Shown here: piece after piece, positions 14,483-15,147 of the stretch
Numbering within the stretch: position 1 is the first letter of the stretch
How the letters are laid out: every line of letters begins with the position of its first letter
From: Alphaproteobacteria bacterium
GTDB lineage: Bacteria; Pseudomonadota; Alphaproteobacteria; Bin95
Direction of reading: 5' to 3'
DNA: 15,147 nucleotides
Assembly (NCBI GenBank): GCA_022822125.1
Contig: JAJECF010000235.1
Span: 1 to 15,147 of the forward strand
Translations under genes and position numbers: made by a program
The notes under the pieces: generated by a model
Databases searched by the model: none
What the model was told of the DNA's origin: nothing
What the model saw: the letters and a program-made list of their open reading frames with translations, nothing else

Positions 14483-15147
14483 CGGCCTACCCCCGGCCGG
14501 TAAGGGAGACGGTCCGATGTCCACCCTCGCACCCGGACACCGGGGGGCCGCGCTTCGACCGCCACCACCGTCACGCCGCCCGGTAGGCTCTCTCCGGCCC
14601 GCACCCGCCAGACCATGTCTCCGTCAGTCACCGCCGCCCGGAGATCGCCTCCGGAGCCCATCACGGCGAACCACCCGTATTCGGGCGCTTCGTCACCCGA
14701 TTGCGCGGGCGCCGCTGCCGGCACCGCCCTGGCTACTTCCGCCCTGGCCTCCGCGATCCTCGCCTCCGCCTCCCGCGCGGCCTCGGCTTTCGCCGCTTCG
14801 ACCCGGGCATCCGCCGCGCGGGACATCTCTTCCCTGGCCGACTCCAGAATCGCCGACCTGGCCGCCTCGATCCGGGCATCCGCCTCGCGCCGCGCCGTCT
14901 CCAGCGCCAGCGCTTCCTTCGCGCGCGCCGTCGCGGATTTCTGCAAGGCAGCCGCCAGGTCCAGCTCCGACTGCACCAGCTCCTTCAGGATCGCCTGCCG
15001 GTCCCGGCACAGCACCAGGACCTCGCGCTCAAGCTCCAGCGCCTCGCTGAACTGGCCCTCCGCAACAGCGCTCGCGATCATCCGCGCGATCGCCTCCCGC
15101 GGACACTCGAACACGCGAAGCACCGCCGGCTCATAGGCGATCACCAC
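14479..15147 (-). CDS. pilP: PilP-like coiled-coil periplasmic pilus protein, 5' end beyond window
   Basis: The frame is open to the window edge, so the true start lies to the right, although a GTG happens to sit at the last three bases. The visible 222 residues begin with a helical part, followed by a long Ala/Glu/Arg-rich coiled coil (about 45-145), with short Ala/Glu/Arg motifs such as ADARVEAAKAEAAREAEARI. A short Ala/Pro linker leads to a compact beta domain (about 155-210), with GWFAVMGSGGDLRAAVTDGD and VRAGESLPGGVTVVAVE. That C-terminal domain resembles PilP and the GspC homology region, which bind the secretin in the periplasm. PilP of IncI plasmids is only about 150 residues, so this is a long form. 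It precedes the ATPase with an ATGA overlap, as pilP precedes pilQ. Confidence 0.7.
   Translation of the reverse strand: MVIAYEPAVLRVFECPREAIARMIASAVAEGQFSEALELEREVLVLCRDRQAILKELVQSELDLAAALQKSATARAKEALALETARREADARIEAARSAILESAREEMSRAADARVEAAKAEAAREAEARIAEARAEVARAVPAAAPAQSGDEAPEYGWFAVMGSGGDLRAAVTDGDMVWRVRAGESLPGGVTVVAVEARPPGVRVRGWTSDRLPYRPGVGR

Noticed and set aside
14700..14950. DNA repeats in the PilP-like gene
   Set aside because: The repeated short GCC/TCC-rich motifs encode the Ala/Glu/Arg heptads of a coiled coil; they are imperfect and do not form a separate repeat element.

Overview
The window is a tightly packed stretch of a conjugative or effector-type IVB secretion locus (MPF_I class: IncI plasmid Tra, related to Legionella Dot/Icm). 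It comes from a very GC-rich bacterium. The GC-rich codon use and the resolvase and HU types fit a proteobacterium, possibly an alphaproteobacterium, but nothing here fixes the genus. Apart from one resolvase fragment at the left edge, every gene lies on the minus strand, so the locus reads from right to left. Neighbouring genes overlap (mostly ATGA) or lie 1 to 35 bases apart. No internal promoter, terminator, tRNA, rRNA or CRISPR array is visible, and no stretch over 300 bases lacks a gene. Any promoter should lie beyond the right edge.

Right part (about 15147 to 12270): a remnant of a type IV pilus module in IncI order. It holds a PilP-like coiled-coil protein cut by the window edge, a PilQ/GspE-type secretion ATPase, and a half-length PilR/GspF-type membrane protein. 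The last 35 or so residues of this third protein look like a different gene, possibly the end of TraM/DotI.

Middle part (12273 to 8383): the outer-membrane and envelope core. It holds DotH/TraN, an HU/IHF-family DNA-bending protein inserted between the two core genes, DotG/TraO (VirB10-like), then DotE/TraQ-, unnamed and DotP/TraR-type small membrane proteins built on one two-helix plan.

Left part (8379 to 105): the large DotO/TraU ATPase (VirB4-like), two exported proteins (175 and 380 residues) without clear family, the polytopic DotA/TraY protein, and a VirD4/TraG coupling protein. The coupling protein stops after 406 residues, before its Walker B motif, where it collides tail to tail with the 3' end of a serine resolvase gene.

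The pil proteins would build a thin pilus for mating contact. DotH and DotG would form the envelope channel, DotE, DotP and DotA the inner-membrane part, DotO would power assembly, and the coupling protein would deliver DNA. In this window DotB, DotC, DotD, most of DotI, DotF, DotN, a full PilR and a full coupling protein are missing. The locus is therefore either eroded by deletion and insertion or a reduced variant with parts encoded elsewhere.
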